Source of the DNA: an uncultured Dialister sp.
Lineage (GTDB): Bacteria > Bacillota > Negativicutes > Veillonellales > Dialisteraceae
Length of the DNA: 64,000 nt
Assembly: GCA_900545365.1 (NCBI GenBank)
Contig: UQYL01000001.1
Coordinates: 119,381 to 183,380, forward strand
Direction of reading: 5' to 3'
Shown here piece by piece: positions 8,811-17,070 of the stretch. Within the stretch, counting starts at the first letter, position 1. Every line of letters starts with the position of its first letter. The translations under genes were made by a program, and so were the position numbers. The notes beneath the pieces were generated by a model. The model was not told where the DNA came from. It made no database searches and saw only the letters and a list, made by a program, of their open reading frames with translations.

Positions 8811-9689
8811 CTATTTTGTCCTGTTCAGCAGCAGATACAGAAGTTCCTGCAAGGGCTTTGTGTCCCTATTCAGATTTTTTACTATTTGAACGGCTTGTTC
8901 CGCTTCTTTTTCTGCCATATTCCGTGCCTCATCCTTTCCCAACAATGAGATATAGGTGGATTTATGCATCACTGCGTCCTGTCCCGGTTTTTTCCCCATC
9001 GTCTCCAGCGTGCCGGATACGTCCAGCAGATCATCGGTAATCTGGAAAAGCTGACCCAGATGCAGTCCGTACCGATGAAGAACGGCCCCTTCCGCTGGAT
9101 CTGCTTCCGCGAGAACGGCGGCCATATCGATCGGCGCGCAAAGAAGGCAGCCCGTTTTGCACTGATCAAGCAAACGCAGTTCTTCCAGAGACAGTGCCCG
9201 ATTTTCAGCTTCTATGTCCTGCGCCTGTCCGCCGACCATGCCGTCGGGCCCTGACGCCTCTGCAAGGATTTGAATAAGCCGGCATTTCTGTTCAGGCCGT
9301 ATTGTTTTCATACCGGCCAGAAGCGCGAAAGCATAGGTCAGCAGACCGTCTCCAGCCATAGTCGCCATTCCCGCTCCGTAAACTCTGTGATTGGTGAGCC
9401 GCCCCCTGCGGTAATCGTCATTATCCATCTGCGGCAGATCGTCATGGATCAGTGAGTAGGTGTGGACGCACTCGATCGCGCAGGCCGCGTCCAGATAATC
9501 AGAAGAATTTTTCCCAAAAACATCCAGAACGAGCAAAAACAGCGACGGGCGAATCCGTTTCCCGCCCGCAAGAAGGCTGTAATTCATCGCATTATATAAA
9601 GTCCGGTGCGCTCCCTGCTCCGTTTTTAAAAGTTTTTCAAGCCTTTGTTCTATTTGCTTCTTCTTTTCATGCAAAATCTCTTCAATCAC
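8811..9689 (-). CDS. ispA: Polyprenyl (farnesyl/geranyl) diphosphate synthase
   Basis: Head-to-tail isoprenoid chain elongation in the cytoplasm. Both Asp-rich motifs are present: IHDDLPQMDNDD (first, near residue 70) and ITDDLLDVSG (second, near 215). About 292 residues, usual for IspA. The frame extends to a TTG at 9725, but a GTG at 9687-9689 preceded at five bases by GAGGTGG is the best start. In most Firmicutes xseA/xseB would lie just upstream; here a terminator and nusB lie there instead. Confidence 0.93.
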   Translation of the reverse strand: MIEEILHEKKKQIEQRLEKLLKTEQGAHRTLYNAMNYSLLAGGKRIRPSLFLLVLDVFGKNSSDYLDAACAIECVHTYSLIHDDLPQMDNDDYRRGRLTNHRVYGAGMATMAGDGLLTYAFALLAGMKTIRPEQKCRLIQILAEASGPDGMVGGQAQDIEAENRALSLEELRLLDQCKTGCLLCAPIDMAAVLAEADPAEGAVLHRYGLHLGQLFQITDDLLDVSGTLETMGKKPGQDAVMHKSTYISLLGKDEARNMAEKEAEQAVQIVKNLNRDTKPLQELLYLLLNRTK

Positions 9690-9775
9690 AGAGCCCACCT
9701 CATTTCTCTGTTTAATTATACACAATCATGCCGCATTATACATCAAGAACTTGTTCTGATCTGTTTCCGCCCGAT

Positions 9776-9845
9776 AAAAAAGCAGACAGCAAAAAACAGA
9801 CGCCTGAAACGTCTGCCCTTTGCTGCGTATTGCGGCTGTCTGCTT
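9776..9845 (-). terminator. Nested double terminator after nusB
   Basis: On the minus strand an outer 13-bp perfect stem (AAAAGCAGACAGC ... GCTGTCTGCTTTT, with six T) encloses a complete inner terminator (GCAGACG TTTCAGG CGTCTG followed by six T). The outer arm begins immediately at the nusB stop codon. Confidence 0.85.
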
Positions 9846-10247
9846 TTATAAATTTTTCTCTTTAGCCGCCGTATCCAGTATTGCGTTGATAAACCGATAC
9901 GACGTTTCTCCGCCAAAAACTTTTGCCATATCAACGGCTTCATCAATAATGATCCGTTTTTCCGGCGTTCCTTCCCACGGAAAAAAAAGTTCCGCCATGC
10001 CGATACGAAGGATATTTCTGTCTACCGCATTCAGCTGACTCAGAGACCACTTACGAAGATGGGAAGTGATGAGCTGATCAATTTCTTCCCGATGTTCCCG
10101 GACGGTCCGGATCAATGTTTCGGCAAAGTCCAGATCAGCGCCCTCGGCTTTCTCCGTAATCGTTGAATCCAGCACCGGCTCTGCATCAGGATTCAGGTCC
10201 AGAGCATATAACACCTGAAGGGCATACCTTCTTGCAATTTTTCTCAT
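9846..10247 (-). CDS. nusB: Transcription antitermination factor NusB
   Basis: RNA-binding all-helical antitermination factor that acts with NusE in rRNA transcription. 133 residues; N-terminal RRYALQVLYALD and the C-terminal NRFINAI-type segment (SYRFINAILDTAAKE) with INEAVD-like IIDEAVDMAKVFGGE are characteristic. Ten bases downstream of an Asp23-family gene, in the efp-asp23-nusB order common in Firmicutes, and closed by the nested terminator. Confidence 0.94.
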   Translation of the reverse strand: MRKIARRYALQVLYALDLNPDAEPVLDSTITEKAEGADLDFAETLIRTVREHREEIDQLITSHLRKWSLSQLNAVDRNILRIGMAELFFPWEGTPEKRIIIDEAVDMAKVFGGETSYRFINAILDTAAKEKNL

Positions 10248-10257
10248 GGTTCCCTCT

Positions 10258-10605
10258 TCACTTTACGAGCTTCAAAATATCAATGTTAATCGCGCTGATT
10301 GGGACAGAAAAAGACTGCCCCATCGCTTCTGCCAGCGCCTTTTGAACGCTCTTCCCCAGTTTCACCGGCGCACAGCCGCAGGATATGGAGACAGAGACAT
10401 CCACAATAATCCCGTCTTTTCCCGTATGAATCATAATTCCCGGCACGCCTTTTTTTCTCCAGACCTGTGAAATGCCGTTCATCAGGGACTGAAATCCGTC
10501 CGGCGGGACAATCTGCACATCAGGAAACCGGGAAATTACAGACACGACCTCGTCAGAAATTCTGCCGTACAGCAGTTCTTTATTCTGACGTTCCTCCTCA
10601 GCCAT
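10258..10605 (-). CDS. Asp23/Gls24 family envelope stress protein (second copy)
   Basis: About 115 residues with the Asp23/Gls24 fold signature: a beta segment ELLYGRISDEVVSVISRFPDV at the N-terminus and a C-terminal VQKALAEAMG...VSAINIDI-type strand. Family members associate with the membrane or envelope and respond to alkaline or envelope stress; exact role is unknown. ATG at 10605 lies inside the end of the preceding gene (eight-base overlap); a TTG at 10611 is an alternative. Paired with the Asp23 copy directly upstream. Confidence 0.85.
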   Translation of the reverse strand: MAEEERQNKELLYGRISDEVVSVISRFPDVQIVPPDGFQSLMNGISQVWRKKGVPGIMIHTGKDGIIVDVSVSISCGCAPVKLGKSVQKALAEAMGQSFSVPISAINIDILKLVK

Positions 10606-10972
10606 TTTCAAAGATTCCTTCCTGCCCGAAAATGATCCCCTGTACGAAAATATCTACAGCGGTTACGCCTAATCCCAAAGAATCCATCAGGGCTTCCTTT
10701 ACCTTCTCCTGTACGCGCAGCGCCAGTTCAGGAACACGGATACCATGAAGCACCAGGATATAAAGTTCGGCGTGCACCTTATTTTCATGGACAGAGATAT
10801 GGACGCCTTCGGCATCTTCTCCCACGATCCGGGAGGAAATAGCGTTGCTGAAGCGATTGTCCATAGCGGCCACACCGGGTACCTGAAGGCAGGCATCCCT
10901 CACGATGACCGCGATGGCCTTATCAGCGATACGGATCATCCCCTGCTCCGCAGAAATCTCCGCTACATCCAT
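10598..10972 (-). CDS. Asp23/Gls24 family envelope stress protein (first copy)
   Basis: 124 residues. GMIRIADKAIAVIVRDACLQVPGV near the N-terminus and LRVQEKVKEALMDSLGLGVTAVDIFVQGI at the C-terminus are the characteristic Asp23 (YqhY-like) elements. In Firmicutes YqhY sits between accC and nusB; here the pair lies between efp and nusB. No transmembrane helix is visible. Overlaps the next Asp23 gene, consistent with coupled translation. Confidence 0.9.
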   Translation of the reverse strand: MDVAEISAEQGMIRIADKAIAVIVRDACLQVPGVAAMDNRFSNAISSRIVGEDAEGVHISVHENKVHAELYILVLHGIRVPELALRVQEKVKEALMDSLGLGVTAVDIFVQGIIFGQEGIFENG

Positions 10973-10993
10973 AAGAAACGGCTGCCTCTCTGA

Positions 10994-11551
10994 TCAGGCG
11001 CGCTCCAGATAAGCGCCCGTACGGGTATCAATGCGGAGAACATCGCCTTCATTGATGAAGAGCGGTACTTTCACGACATAACCCGTTTCCATTTTTGCCG
11101 GTTTTACACCGCCCGTAGCCGTATCGCCGCGAATTCCAGGTTCTGTTTCCACAACTCTGAGTTCAACAGAATTCGGAATATCCACACCGATGACCGTTCC
11201 ATTGAAGAAGAGCACGGTGATTTCCATTTCTTCCTTAATGAAATTCAGCGCATTCCCGAGCTGTTCTTTCGTCAGCATGATCTGATCAAAGGTCTCGTTA
11301 TCCATGAAATAATAAGAACCTTCTTCCCCGTACAGGTACTGCATGGGTTTACGCTCTACCTGCGCGTTCGGCACTTTTTCACCGGCATTGAAGGTACGTT
11401 CAACAACAGAACCTGTCTGCAGATTCTTCAGTTTCGCACGAACAAAGGCCGCACCTTTGCCTGGCTTTACGTGCTGAAATTCTACAACCTGCCATACCAT
11501 ACCGTCAATTTCGATGGTCACACCCGGGCGAAAATCATTACTGGAAATCAT
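10994..11551 (-). CDS. efp: Translation elongation factor P
   Basis: Relieves ribosome stalling at consecutive prolines by entering the E site. 185 residues, the standard three-barrel length. The tip loop HVKPGKGAAF carries Lys 32, the residue modified in many bacteria; no modification enzyme is seen in this window. The C-terminal GDVLRIDTRTGAYLERA is typical. Follows the M24 peptidase gene by about 17 bases, a widespread pepP-efp pairing. Confidence 0.97.
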   Translation of the reverse strand: MISSNDFRPGVTIEIDGMVWQVVEFQHVKPGKGAAFVRAKLKNLQTGSVVERTFNAGEKVPNAQVERKPMQYLYGEEGSYYFMDNETFDQIMLTKEQLGNALNFIKEEMEITVLFFNGTVIGVDIPNSVELRVVETEPGIRGDTATGGVKPAKMETGYVVKVPLFINEGDVLRIDTRTGAYLERA

Positions 11552-11568
11552 TTCTCTTCATCCTCCTG

Positions 11569-12624
11569 TTATACGCATAAGAAATTTTTGGGGAAGTGTG
11601 TCAGAATATCTATCCCCTCTTTTTTTATTGCTACCGTATCTTCGATACGGACTCCGCCGATTCCCGGAATATACACTCCCGGTTCTATCGTCTCCGTCAT
11701 GCCTGCCGCCAACACTGTTTCATCCCGCGGCGACAACACCGGCCTTTCGTGAATCTCCAGTCCTACGCTGTGTCCCAGCGCATGCGTGAAATAGGTATCC
11801 AGCTCTCTGGCTTTCAGAAACTCTCTCGCCGAGCGATCCACGTCGCACGCCCTCAGCCCGGCCCTGAGATCTTTTTCGATAAAATGGACACAGGACAGTA
11901 TGGAATCATATAAAAAACGCTGCCGTTCGGTAATCTGCCCGACGGCCACCGTCCTGGTAATATCGGAATGATACCCTTTATAAATCGCGCCGAAATCAAA
12001 GGTAATCAAATCTCCTTCTTCGATGATTTTATCGGTCGCGGTCCCATGGGGAAAGGCGGATCTCCATCCCGAAGCCACAATCGTATCAAAAGATTTGCCT
12101 TCTGAACCGGCCTCCAGCATGGCGCATTCAAGCACGGTCCGCAGCTCCGCTTCCGTTTTTCCGCATTTGATAAAGGGAACTGTCTTTCGGAATCCTTCAT
12201 CGGATATCCGGCACGCTTCCGCGATCAGAGCCATTTCTTCTTCTGACTTGATCCGGCGGAGCGCATCAGGATCACAGAATATAAATTCCGCCGACGGCAC
12301 CGCCTCTTGAAAGGATAGAAACGTTTTATACGTCAGAACAGACTCTATGCCGATCCGCCCCGCGTGATGTTTTTCAGCCAGCTGCTGTATGACGGAAGGA
12401 AGCTTCCCTGCACAGTTGACTATCACAAAAGACGGCGCTTCTTCAGCCGCCTGTTCCGTATACCGGCTGTCCGTCAGCAGATACGATTCTTCTTTTGTCA
12501 GGAAGAGATAACTTTCTGATCCCGTGAACCCGCTGAGATAGCGGCAGTTTTCATCTTTCTGAATAAAAGCCGCGTCTATTCCGCTGATTTTCAGAAAGTC
12601 CCGGACACCTTCTCTGCTGATCAC
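11569..12624 (-). CDS. M24 family Xaa-Pro aminopeptidase
   Basis: Metallopeptidase that removes N-terminal residues preceding proline. 351 residues: an N-terminal creatinase-like domain (1-125) and a pita-bread catalytic domain. The metal ligands are visible in order: Asp pair in DFGAIYKGYHSDITRT, His in HALGHSVGLEIHE, Glu in TIEPGVYIPG and Glu in GGVRIEDT. The start is a GTG (12622-12624) about ten bases from GAGG. Transcribed ahead of efp; a perfect dyad symmetry overlaps its promoter region. Confidence 0.93.
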   Translation of the reverse strand: MISREGVRDFLKISGIDAAFIQKDENCRYLSGFTGSESYLFLTKEESYLLTDSRYTEQAAEEAPSFVIVNCAGKLPSVIQQLAEKHHAGRIGIESVLTYKTFLSFQEAVPSAEFIFCDPDALRRIKSEEEMALIAEACRISDEGFRKTVPFIKCGKTEAELRTVLECAMLEAGSEGKSFDTIVASGWRSAFPHGTATDKIIEEGDLITFDFGAIYKGYHSDITRTVAVGQITERQRFLYDSILSCVHFIEKDLRAGLRACDVDRSAREFLKARELDTYFTHALGHSVGLEIHERPVLSPRDETVLAAGMTETIEPGVYIPGIGGVRIEDTVAIKKEGIDILTHFPKNFLCV

Positions 12625-12656
12625 AATCTTTTCGCCTCGTTTCCATTCTTTATAAT

Positions 12657-12676
12657 TTTACAGTATCTTCTGTAAA
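12657..12676. promoter_or_regulatory. Perfect 20-bp dyad upstream of the M24 peptidase-efp operon
   Basis: TTTACAG-TATCTT-CTGTAAA, seven-base perfect arms around six bases, 33 bases before the GTG start and overlapping an AT-rich possible -10 (TAAAAT) on the minus strand. Looks like an operator for a dimeric regulator; the regulator is not identified. Confidence 0.45.
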
Positions 12677-12723
12677 TCCACAATAGAGGGGCGTAAATTC
12701 AGCCGGAGCTTCCTTTTCTCCCC

Positions 12724-12763
12724 AAAAAAATATTCTCCGTTTTCTCTCGGAGAATATTTTTTT
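12724..12763. terminator. Bidirectional terminator after the cobalamin operon
   Basis: Perfect 16-bp palindrome: seven A, TATTCTCCG, an eight-base loop, CGGAGAATA, seven T. It ends one base before the stop of the cobC-type phosphatase gene and can terminate in either direction. Confidence 0.9.
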
Positions 12764-12764
12764 A

Positions 12765-13391
12765 TCAGTTCCTTTCCGGCAGCTCGCGGAGATGTTCCTG
12801 TGAATTCAGTAAATACAGCCAGTTTTTATCTTCCCCATAGCAGTGAATGCAGGAAATATTGGCGTTTGCCTGACAAAACTGCCATGCCGTATGAAGAGAA
12901 ATGCCCAGCATGCCGCACAAAATCGTCCGAATAGAAGCGCCGTGGCTCACGATCACATAGGTCTTGTCATTCCCCCGCGCCATAATTTTACGCATCGCCG
13001 ACATGGTTCTCGCCTGCACCTCGTCAAACGACTCTCCATTGGGAATCCTTACTGTATCCGGCGACTGATACATCTGTTCCACCGCTCCGGGCCACCGGCT
13101 TTCTATCTCATCATAAGTAAGGCCTTCCCAGTCGCCAAAACAGAGTTCTCTGAATTCCGGTACAAGTTCTACCTGCATTCCCTGTCTTTCCGCAAGGGCC
13201 TCCGCCGTTCTGCGTGCCCGAATCTGCGGGCTGGAATAGATCGCGTCAATCTTCATGCCGTCAAACCAGCGGGCGGCAAGCGCTGCCTGGCGGATCCCCA
13301 GTTCACTCAGCGGGACATCTGTTGATCCCTGATATTTCCCGCTCAGATTCCATGTCGTCTGCCCATGCCGAAGAAAATAAAATGTGATCAT
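12765..13391 (-). CDS. cobC: Histidine phosphatase, probable alpha-ribazole phosphatase
   Basis: 208-residue phosphoglycerate-mutase-fold phosphatase: LRHGQTTWN with the nucleophilic His near residue 9, FGDWEGLTYDE with the acid Glu near 88, and SHGASIR with the second His near 152. The fold alone does not fix the substrate; the position as last gene of a cobalamin operon, overlapping cobD by ATGA, suggests dephosphorylation of alpha-ribazole 5'-phosphate or adenosylcobalamin 5'-phosphate. Alternative: a generic sugar-phosphate phosphatase. Confidence 0.82.
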   Translation of the reverse strand: MITFYFLRHGQTTWNLSGKYQGSTDVPLSELGIRQAALAARWFDGMKIDAIYSSPQIRARRTAEALAERQGMQVELVPEFRELCFGDWEGLTYDEIESRWPGAVEQMYQSPDTVRIPNGESFDEVQARTMSAMRKIMARGNDKTYVIVSHGASIRTILCGMLGISLHTAWQFCQANANISCIHCYGEDKNWLYLLNSQEHLRELPERN

Positions 13392-14467
13392 GCTCTCAAT
13401 ACCTCATTTAATGCCTTCATAAGCCTGTCATTTTCTTCTTTCCTGCGGACAGCTGCTCTGAAGAATGAATGATCCAATCCTTCAAAATTCCCACATTGCC
13501 GAATATGAATATGGTAAGGAAGCAGCGCTTCTTCCAGGCGCGCTGCATCATCGACCCGCCCGGTCAGCTGCAAAAGGAAAAAATTTACCCTTCCGTCATA
13601 TACACGCAGCCCAGGTATCCGCCGCAGCATTTCATCCATCCGAGACCGTTCTTCCCGCAGATACTTGCGTGAATTCGCGGCGTAGGCCTCATCAAGCACC
13701 GCCTCCTTCATGTAGACCTGCACAAGGCCATTCACATTCCAGGGATACAATCCGCTTTGAAGACGCTGCGCCAGATCCGAGCGCATAAAAGCCGCGCCGA
13801 TGCGCAGGCCCGGCACCGCGTAAAATTTGGTCAGCGAAAGTATCACCATCAGATTTGGACTTTTGAAGATCTCATTTCTGAAACTCGCTTCATCCCCGAC
13901 AAAATCAATAAACGATTCGTCAATGATAAGCCATCCGTTTTTCTTTGCTGCCGCTTCCGCAAATTTATGAAACGTTTCCCGCCGCAGGAGCTGTCCGTCC
14001 GGATTGTTCGGATTCCCGAGAAAAATCATGGAATGCTCCGGCATTTCATCCAGAAAGCTGTCGTCCCCCGGCTGAAAGTCTCTGTTTCTGTCCAAACGAA
14101 ACGTATGGACAGGCACGCTGGCCGCTTCCGCCGCGAACCGGTATTCGCTGAAGGAAGGAGCCGCCGCATAAACTGCTGACGGCCTGAGCAGGCGTACAGC
14201 CACATACATCAGTTCGGTCGCTCCGTTCCCGCACAGGATCATTTTTTCCGGTATCCCGTACCGCTGCCGCAGCGCCGCTTTCATTTCTCTGCACTCTACA
14301 TCGGGATATCTCATGATTTCCCGCTCAAACTGCGCCAGAGCCGCCGTTTTCCCTTTCGGCGACATTCCAAGCGGATTGATATTGATGCTGAAGTCCAGTA
14401 TCCGCTCTCTTTCCTCGGAGGCAAGGCCAAAAACATCGCCGCCGTGAGCCTTTTTCCCTTCCATCAT
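13388..14467 (-). CDS. cobD: L-threonine-O-3-phosphate decarboxylase
   Basis: PLP-dependent class I aminotransferase-fold enzyme making (R)-1-aminopropan-2-ol phosphate, the linker of the cobamide lower loop. 359 residues. The opening HGGDVFGLASEE...ILDFSININPLG is characteristic of CobD rather than histidinol-phosphate aminotransferase; GNGATELM, GNPNNPDGQLL and the PLP Lys in LSLTKFYAVPGLRIG are intact. Overlaps both neighbours by four bases. Its substrate would be made by the PduX-like kinase encoded immediately upstream. Confidence 0.93.
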   Translation of the reverse strand: MMEGKKAHGGDVFGLASEERERILDFSININPLGMSPKGKTAALAQFEREIMRYPDVECREMKAALRQRYGIPEKMILCGNGATELMYVAVRLLRPSAVYAAAPSFSEYRFAAEAASVPVHTFRLDRNRDFQPGDDSFLDEMPEHSMIFLGNPNNPDGQLLRRETFHKFAEAAAKKNGWLIIDESFIDFVGDEASFRNEIFKSPNLMVILSLTKFYAVPGLRIGAAFMRSDLAQRLQSGLYPWNVNGLVQVYMKEAVLDEAYAANSRKYLREERSRMDEMLRRIPGLRVYDGRVNFFLLQLTGRVDDAARLEEALLPYHIHIRQCGNFEGLDHSFFRAAVRRKEENDRLMKALNEVLRA

Positions 14468-15360
14468 TTCCCTTCCGCCTTTTCATACAAACGCATGCCT
14501 TCACTGGTCACACGGACACAGCGGATATACGAAACGGAATCTCCCAGCTCTTCTGCCATTCTTTCATGAATCTCAACGTCATCGGCATCGGAGCTGATCA
14601 GCAGCCCGAGTACAGTTCCGCTGTGCGCCGCAACGACTCCATGTCCGCCGGTTTTCTGGCCTGCTTCCCAAAAAGCAGCCAGATTCTCTTTATAAAGAAT
14701 TTTCTGATTTGCAAAAGCGCTGATCGTCGCCGCCCTGCCGATAAGCTGAAGATCCCTCCGGCCGATTCCTTCCGCAAAAAGGTCGACCGCGCGGCGTATC
14801 TCTTTTTCATTTGCCTGCTGCAGCGCCACCAGATCTTTCCTGCTGTTAAATGCCAGCGTATCTACGCTGCCGCCGCAGTCGAAGACAAGCAGCTTTGCCT
14901 CGGGACATTCCCCGAGACGGCGGATCAGCATGCCTTTCCGATAATCATACTGAACGATTCCCCGGTAAAAGACCGCATCGCTCGGTTCAATGGATATTGC
15001 GATCCTGCCGATCTCTTCCGGAGAGAGATGTTTCCCCAGAGCCATCGCGGATGCCTGACAGACCGCGCTGATATCCGCAGAACTTGACGCCATGCCTTTA
15101 CCGACAGGAATCTCCGTCGTAAGCCGGATATTCACGGTACCGTTTTCCCCACCGAGATATTTCATCGTCCTGGCTCGGGCTTTTTCCGATTTTTCGGGGA
15201 GCTTCTCCGCTTCCCCATGCCGCATCTCTTCCATGGTGCGCTGCCGGCTTTCTGCATAGGAATAGAGATCAATCGGACAGGTCACCATGAAAGAATGCCC
15301 CCAGGCATAGCCCTGGATAAATTCCCCGCAGGAGCCGGGAGCCGCAGCTACATAAACCAT
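14464..15360 (-). CDS. pduX: GHMP-family L-threonine kinase
   Basis: 298 residues. GHMP kinase fold with PGSCGEFIQG near residue 8, as in PduX, and the ATP loop PVGKGMASSSADIS near 85-98. PduX phosphorylates L-threonine for cobamide linker synthesis, which fits its place directly before cobD (ATGA overlap). The ORF end of cobS overlaps its start by about 13 bases, suggesting tight coupling. Confidence 0.9.
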   Translation of the reverse strand: MVYVAAAPGSCGEFIQGYAWGHSFMVTCPIDLYSYAESRQRTMEEMRHGEAEKLPEKSEKARARTMKYLGGENGTVNIRLTTEIPVGKGMASSSADISAVCQASAMALGKHLSPEEIGRIAISIEPSDAVFYRGIVQYDYRKGMLIRRLGECPEAKLLVFDCGGSVDTLAFNSRKDLVALQQANEKEIRRAVDLFAEGIGRRDLQLIGRAATISAFANQKILYKENLAAFWEAGQKTGGHGVVAAHSGTVLGLLISSDADDVEIHERMAEELGDSVSYIRCVRVTSEGMRLYEKAEGK

Positions 15361-16097
15361 AAGTCACCCCGACATAAAATGACAAAGGCGGCCGCCATCA
15401 CCAGCTCACTGATTTCCGTAGTGCATCCGTAGGTGTCGCCAGTCGTTCCGCCGATTTTCCGCATGACCCACTGATTGACCGCAAATCCGGCCAAAAGGCC
15501 GATCCCGGCCAGAATGAAATAGGTCGATCCGAAGAAAATCCCCGGAAGCAGAGCCGACACAAATGCAGCCAGTACGGCGTGTTCGCTCCGGTAATCGGCA
15601 AAGGCTTTACCAATCCCATAAGGACGCGCATAGGGATATTCACAGATGCTGATCACCATATTTAACCGGCCTATCACCGGCATGGCGATCAGGAGCACAT
15701 ACAGAGATTCTCCGGCCTCTGCCAGGCAAAATGTTTTCAGAAGCACAAGAAAAACGAAAGCCAGCAGTCCGAACGATCCCACACAGCTGTCCTTCATGAT
15801 TTCCAGGATCCGTTCTCTGCTCCTCCCGGAAAACAACCCGTCACAAGTATCCATCAGTCCGTCAGCATGCATGGCGCCCGTCACAAGGAATTCCCCCGAT
15901 ACAAGAAGGAACGCTGTCAGATACGGAACATCAAGCGGCTCCATGCAGAAATTGATCAGCGCCAGCACCGCGCCGATCACGATTCCTATCACTGAAAACC
16001 AAGAAACGCTTTTCCCGAAATCAGATTCTGTCCAGTCTGTCTGACGGAAAAGCTGTATCCTGGTCAAGAACTGAAGACCAATAAGAAAAGGTCGCAT
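15348..16097 (-). CDS. cobS: Adenosylcobinamide-GDP ribazoletransferase (cobalamin synthase)
   Basis: Polytopic membrane enzyme joining adenosylcobinamide-GDP to alpha-ribazole(-phosphate). 249 residues with several hydrophobic helices and the family signature HADGLMDTCDGLFSG (near 78-92) followed by MKDSCVGSFG. Lies between cbiB and pduX, four bases after cbiB. The lower-ligand transferase CobT that normally supplies its substrate is not encoded in this window. Confidence 0.94.
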   Translation of the reverse strand: MRPFLIGLQFLTRIQLFRQTDWTESDFGKSVSWFSVIGIVIGAVLALINFCMEPLDVPYLTAFLLVSGEFLVTGAMHADGLMDTCDGLFSGRSRERILEIMKDSCVGSFGLLAFVFLVLLKTFCLAEAGESLYVLLIAMPVIGRLNMVISICEYPYARPYGIGKAFADYRSEHAVLAAFVSALLPGIFFGSTYFILAGIGLLAGFAVNQWVMRKIGGTTGDTYGCTTEISELVMAAAFVILCRGDLWFM

Positions 16098-16101
16098 TCT
16101 T

Positions 16102-17070
16102 TCACCTCATGGCAAAAATCAGTACTTCTGCCGCCGTAAAAATAATCGTAGCCAGGTACATCAGCCGAAGCGCGCGCAGAATGTCTTCCCCACAGAGCGC
16201 CCTGTCAGGATCTCCCATGTATTCGCGAAATTCCGGCTTTCCTTCATAATAATTGTACCCGCCGAGCCGGACATGGAGAGCGCCCGCCGCCGGACCTTCC
16301 GCATAGCCTCCATTGGGACTCGGATGTTTCGCCGCATCCCGAAGACCGATCCTCCAGGCATTCTTCCCGTCCAGTCCAAGGAGAAAAGACGACAGCACAA
16401 ACAGAACAAAAGTGATGCGCGCTGGAATATAATTCAGCACATCATCCAGCCTGGCCGCCGCCCGGCCAAAGTACAGATACCGGTCATTCTTGTATCCAAG
16501 CATGGAGTCCATGGTATTGGCCGCCCTATAGCAGGCTGCGCCGACCGGCCCGAAGAGCAGAAAAAAGAACAGCGGTGACAAAATACCGTCCGTCGTATTT
16601 TCCGCGATGGTCTCCACTGCGCCCCTGGCGATATCCGGTTCATCCAGCCTGTCGGTATCCCGCCCGACAATCCAGGACAGACGTTTTCTTGCCTTCGGAA
16701 TGTCTCCCGCTTTTAGCAGCCGCCAGATCTCCAGCCCGTCTCTCGCAAGCGCTCTCGGCGTAATCGTGAAATACAGGACGACTGCGCTCACCGCAGCCTC
16801 GGCCCAGGGACCGCCGAGCATCTCTGCCGCCCGAAGCAGTCCTGCGGTAATCAGTCCGACCGAAAGAATGACGAAGCAGACTACCGCGCCGCCTCTCGCC
16901 AACAGGCTTCCCTTTCCGGCTCCGGAGGCCGGATAAAGCATTCCATCAAAAAAAGAGATGAGCCGCCCGATCAGAACAACCGGATGCAGCGACGACCGGG
17001 GATCCCCCAGAAAGGTATCCAACAGGAGCGCCGCTGCCGGGATCAGCGCACACAGCCAGGCGTCTGTCAT
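16102..17070 (-). CDS. cbiB: Adenosylcobinamide-phosphate synthase
   Basis: Integral membrane protein attaching the aminopropanol (phosphate) arm to adenosylcobyric acid. 322 residues. Signatures: LGDPRSSLHPVVLIGRLISF near residue 20 and the DEPDIARGAVETIAENTTDGILSPLFF loop near 140-166. Multiple transmembrane segments. Overlaps cobQ by four bases (ATGA). Confidence 0.95.
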   Translation of the reverse strand: MTDAWLCALIPAAALLLDTFLGDPRSSLHPVVLIGRLISFFDGMLYPASGAGKGSLLARGGAVVCFVILSVGLITAGLLRAAEMLGGPWAEAAVSAVVLYFTITPRALARDGLEIWRLLKAGDIPKARKRLSWIVGRDTDRLDEPDIARGAVETIAENTTDGILSPLFFFLLFGPVGAACYRAANTMDSMLGYKNDRYLYFGRAAARLDDVLNYIPARITFVLFVLSSFLLGLDGKNAWRIGLRDAAKHPSPNGGYAEGPAAGALHVRLGGYNYYEGKPEFREYMGDPDRALCGEDILRALRLMYLATIIFTAAEVLIFAMR

